Under the pieces are notes generated by a model. It was not told the DNA's origin and made no database searches. It saw nothing but the letters and a program-made list of their open reading frames with translations. The translations under genes and the position numbers were made by a program. A stretch of 64,000 nucleotides of DNA from Amblyomma americanum. Its lineage: Eukaryota; Arthropoda; Arachnida; Ixodida; Ixodidae. This document shows positions 62,860 to 64,000 of this stretch, piece by piece (within the stretch, counting starts at the first letter, position 1; every line of letters starts with the position of its first letter). Where the stretch lies: positions 62,001 through 126,000 of the forward strand of contig NW_027526695.1 of the NCBI RefSeq assembly GCF_052857255.1. The letters run 5' to 3'.

Positions 62860-64000
62860 AAAACCGATGTGTTCAAATTTAGCTCGTTTCGGTCTAAAAC
62901 AACTTGTTACGTTGTATTAAGCACGAATACATGCTTTTCGCGCAGTTATAAGAGAAAAAGGTTTTGACGCGTATCAGAGGATCACTTGTAAAACCGATGT
63001 GTTGTGATTTAGCTCGTTTCGGTCTAAAACAGCTTGTTTCGCTGTATTAAGCAAGAATACATGCTTTTCGCGCAGTTATAAGAGAAAAAGTTTTGACGCG
63101 TGTCACAGGGACACTTGTAAAACCGATGTGTTCAGATTAACCTCGTTTCGGTCTAAAACAGCTTGTTTCGTTGAACTAAGCACGAATACATGCTTTTCGC
63201 GCAGTTATTAGAGAAAAAGTTTTGACGCGTATCAGAGGAACACTTGTAAAACCGATGTGTTGTGATTTAGCTCGTTTCGGTCTAAAACAGCTTGTTTCGT
63301 TGTATTAAGCAAGAATACATTCTTTTCATGCAGTTATCAGAGAAAACGTTTTGACGCGTATCAGAGGAACACTTGTAAAACCAATGTGTTCAGATTTACC
63401 TCGTTTCGGTCTAAAACAGCTTGTTTCGCTGTATTAAGCAAGAATACATGCTTTTCGCGCAGTTATAAGAGAAAAAGTTTTGACGCGTGTCACAGGAACA
63501 CTTGTAAAACCGATGTTTTCAGATTTAGCTCGTTTCGGTCTAAAACAGCTTGTTTCGTCGTATTAAGCACGAATACATGCTTTTCGCGCAGTTATAAGAG
63601 AAAAAGTTTAGACGCGTATCAGAGGAACACTTGTAAAACCGATGTGTTGTGATTTAGCTCGTTTCGGTCTAAAACAGCTTGTTTCGTTGTATTAAGCAAG
63701 AATACATGCTTTTCGCGCAGTTATAAGAGAAAAAGTTTTGAGGCGTATCAGAGGAACACTTGTAAAACCGATGTGTTGTGATTTAGCTCGTTTCGGTCTA
63801 AAACAGCTTGTTTCGTTGTATTAAGCAAGAATACATGCTTTTCGCGCAGTTATAAGAGAAAAAGTTTTGACGCGTATCAGAAGAACACTTGTAAAACCGA
63901 TGTGTTGTGATTTAGCTCGTTTCGGTCTAAAACAGCTTGTTTCGTTGAACTAAGCACGAATACATGCTTTTCGCGCAGTTATGAGAGAAAAAAGTTTTGA
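62860..64000 (+). repeat. Higher-order unit E, partial copy 6, cut by window edge
   Basis: This stretch repeats 61,310-62,450 at an offset of 1,550 bp (12 monomers). It ends with the GTTGAACTAAG monomer carrying TTATGAGAG, which is also seen at about 57,400. Copies 5 and 6 together form a local 12-monomer tandem repeat. Confidence 0.8.

Larger units (their letters stand above)
37995..64000 (+). repeat. 129-bp satellite DNA array, right segment
   Basis: The same satellite resumes immediately after the insertion, in the same orientation and the same monomer phase, and runs to the window edge without another foreign sequence. It contains more class A monomers (TTCAG box) and more of the CAGGTATAAG and GGTCTAGAAC sub-variants than the first 25 kb, especially at 40.0-43.0 kb and around 46.1-46.9 and 53.2-53.6 kb. 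The array continues beyond both ends of the window, so its full length is not known. No gene is supported anywhere in this stretch. Confidence 0.98.

Noticed and set aside
1..64000. Dozens of open frames of 60-161 codons on both strands as candidate genes
   Set aside because: They are repeated fragments of the same monomer frames. Most begin at GTG, they stop wherever a class B box or an indel occurs, and they have no ribosome-binding or promoter context distinct from the repeat. Their lengths follow runs of class A monomers.
1..64000. CRISPR array
   Set aside because: Spacing is regular, but the whole 129-bp unit is repeated. There are no unique spacers and no cas genes.
1..64000. Telomeric repeats, rRNA or tRNA genes, or origins
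   Set aside because: No telomere-type short repeat, no cloverleaf-forming stretch and no rRNA-like sequence was found. Everything except the insertion is the same monomer.

Overview
The whole window is one eukaryotic-style satellite DNA array with no credible gene in it. From base 1 to base 64,000, apart from one short insertion, it consists of a head-to-tail tandem repeat with a 129-bp monomer (about 495 copies, estimated from length divided by period). All copies lie in the same orientation. A monomer has about 38% GC and, in the copy I counted by hand, 8 CpG dinucleotides (observed/expected about 1.8). An array of this size, organisation and homogeneity is typical of centromeric, pericentromeric or other heterochromatic satellite in a eukaryote. 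I do not recognise the family and cannot place the organism. The lack of CpG decay argues against a genome with heavy CpG methylation, or else indicates a very young array.

Monomers fall into two main classes. They differ in a box after the conserved CCGATGTGTT stretch: class A reads TTCAG, class B reads TTGTG. A second bimodal site lies in the linker between monomers: GTGTCACAGGGACAC, which contains a 5-bp dyad, or TATCAGAGGAACAC. Many sub-variants (A-run length, TCTAGA, AGATCT, GAATTC, ACTAGT, GTTGAACTAAG, CAGGTATAAG and others) travel together in long identical strings, so higher-order structure can be read directly.

Layout: 1-11.9 kb, repeats of a block also seen at 18.6-22.0 kb; 11.9-17.6 kb, two adjacent copies of a 2,839-bp (22-monomer) unit; 18.6-24.4 kb, a mosaic joining a copy of 3.7-7.3 kb to a copy of 16.35-18.6 kb; 26.8-35.0 kb, two adjacent and nearly identical copies of a 4,001-bp (31-monomer) unit that itself holds a 1,680-bp (13-monomer) internal duplication; 35.0-42.1 kb, a mosaic rich in class A monomers; 42.1-57.1 kb, repeated versions of a roughly 3,994-bp (31-monomer) unit, some lacking one or more monomers; 57.1-64.0 kb, shuffled pieces of the same family.

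The single non-satellite sequence is an insertion at about 37.82-37.99 kb. It contains a perfect inverted repeat (two 54-bp arms, 9-bp loop), is flanked by a 15-bp direct repeat of satellite sequence, and has a paralogous empty site at 25.14-25.25 kb. This is the most unusual object in the window. It is either a small foldback mobile element, a template-switch product, or a long-read artefact.

Many open frames of 60-161 codons exist only because 129 is a multiple of three and one frame of class A monomers has no stop. They are treated as by-products of the repeat and not annotated as genes.
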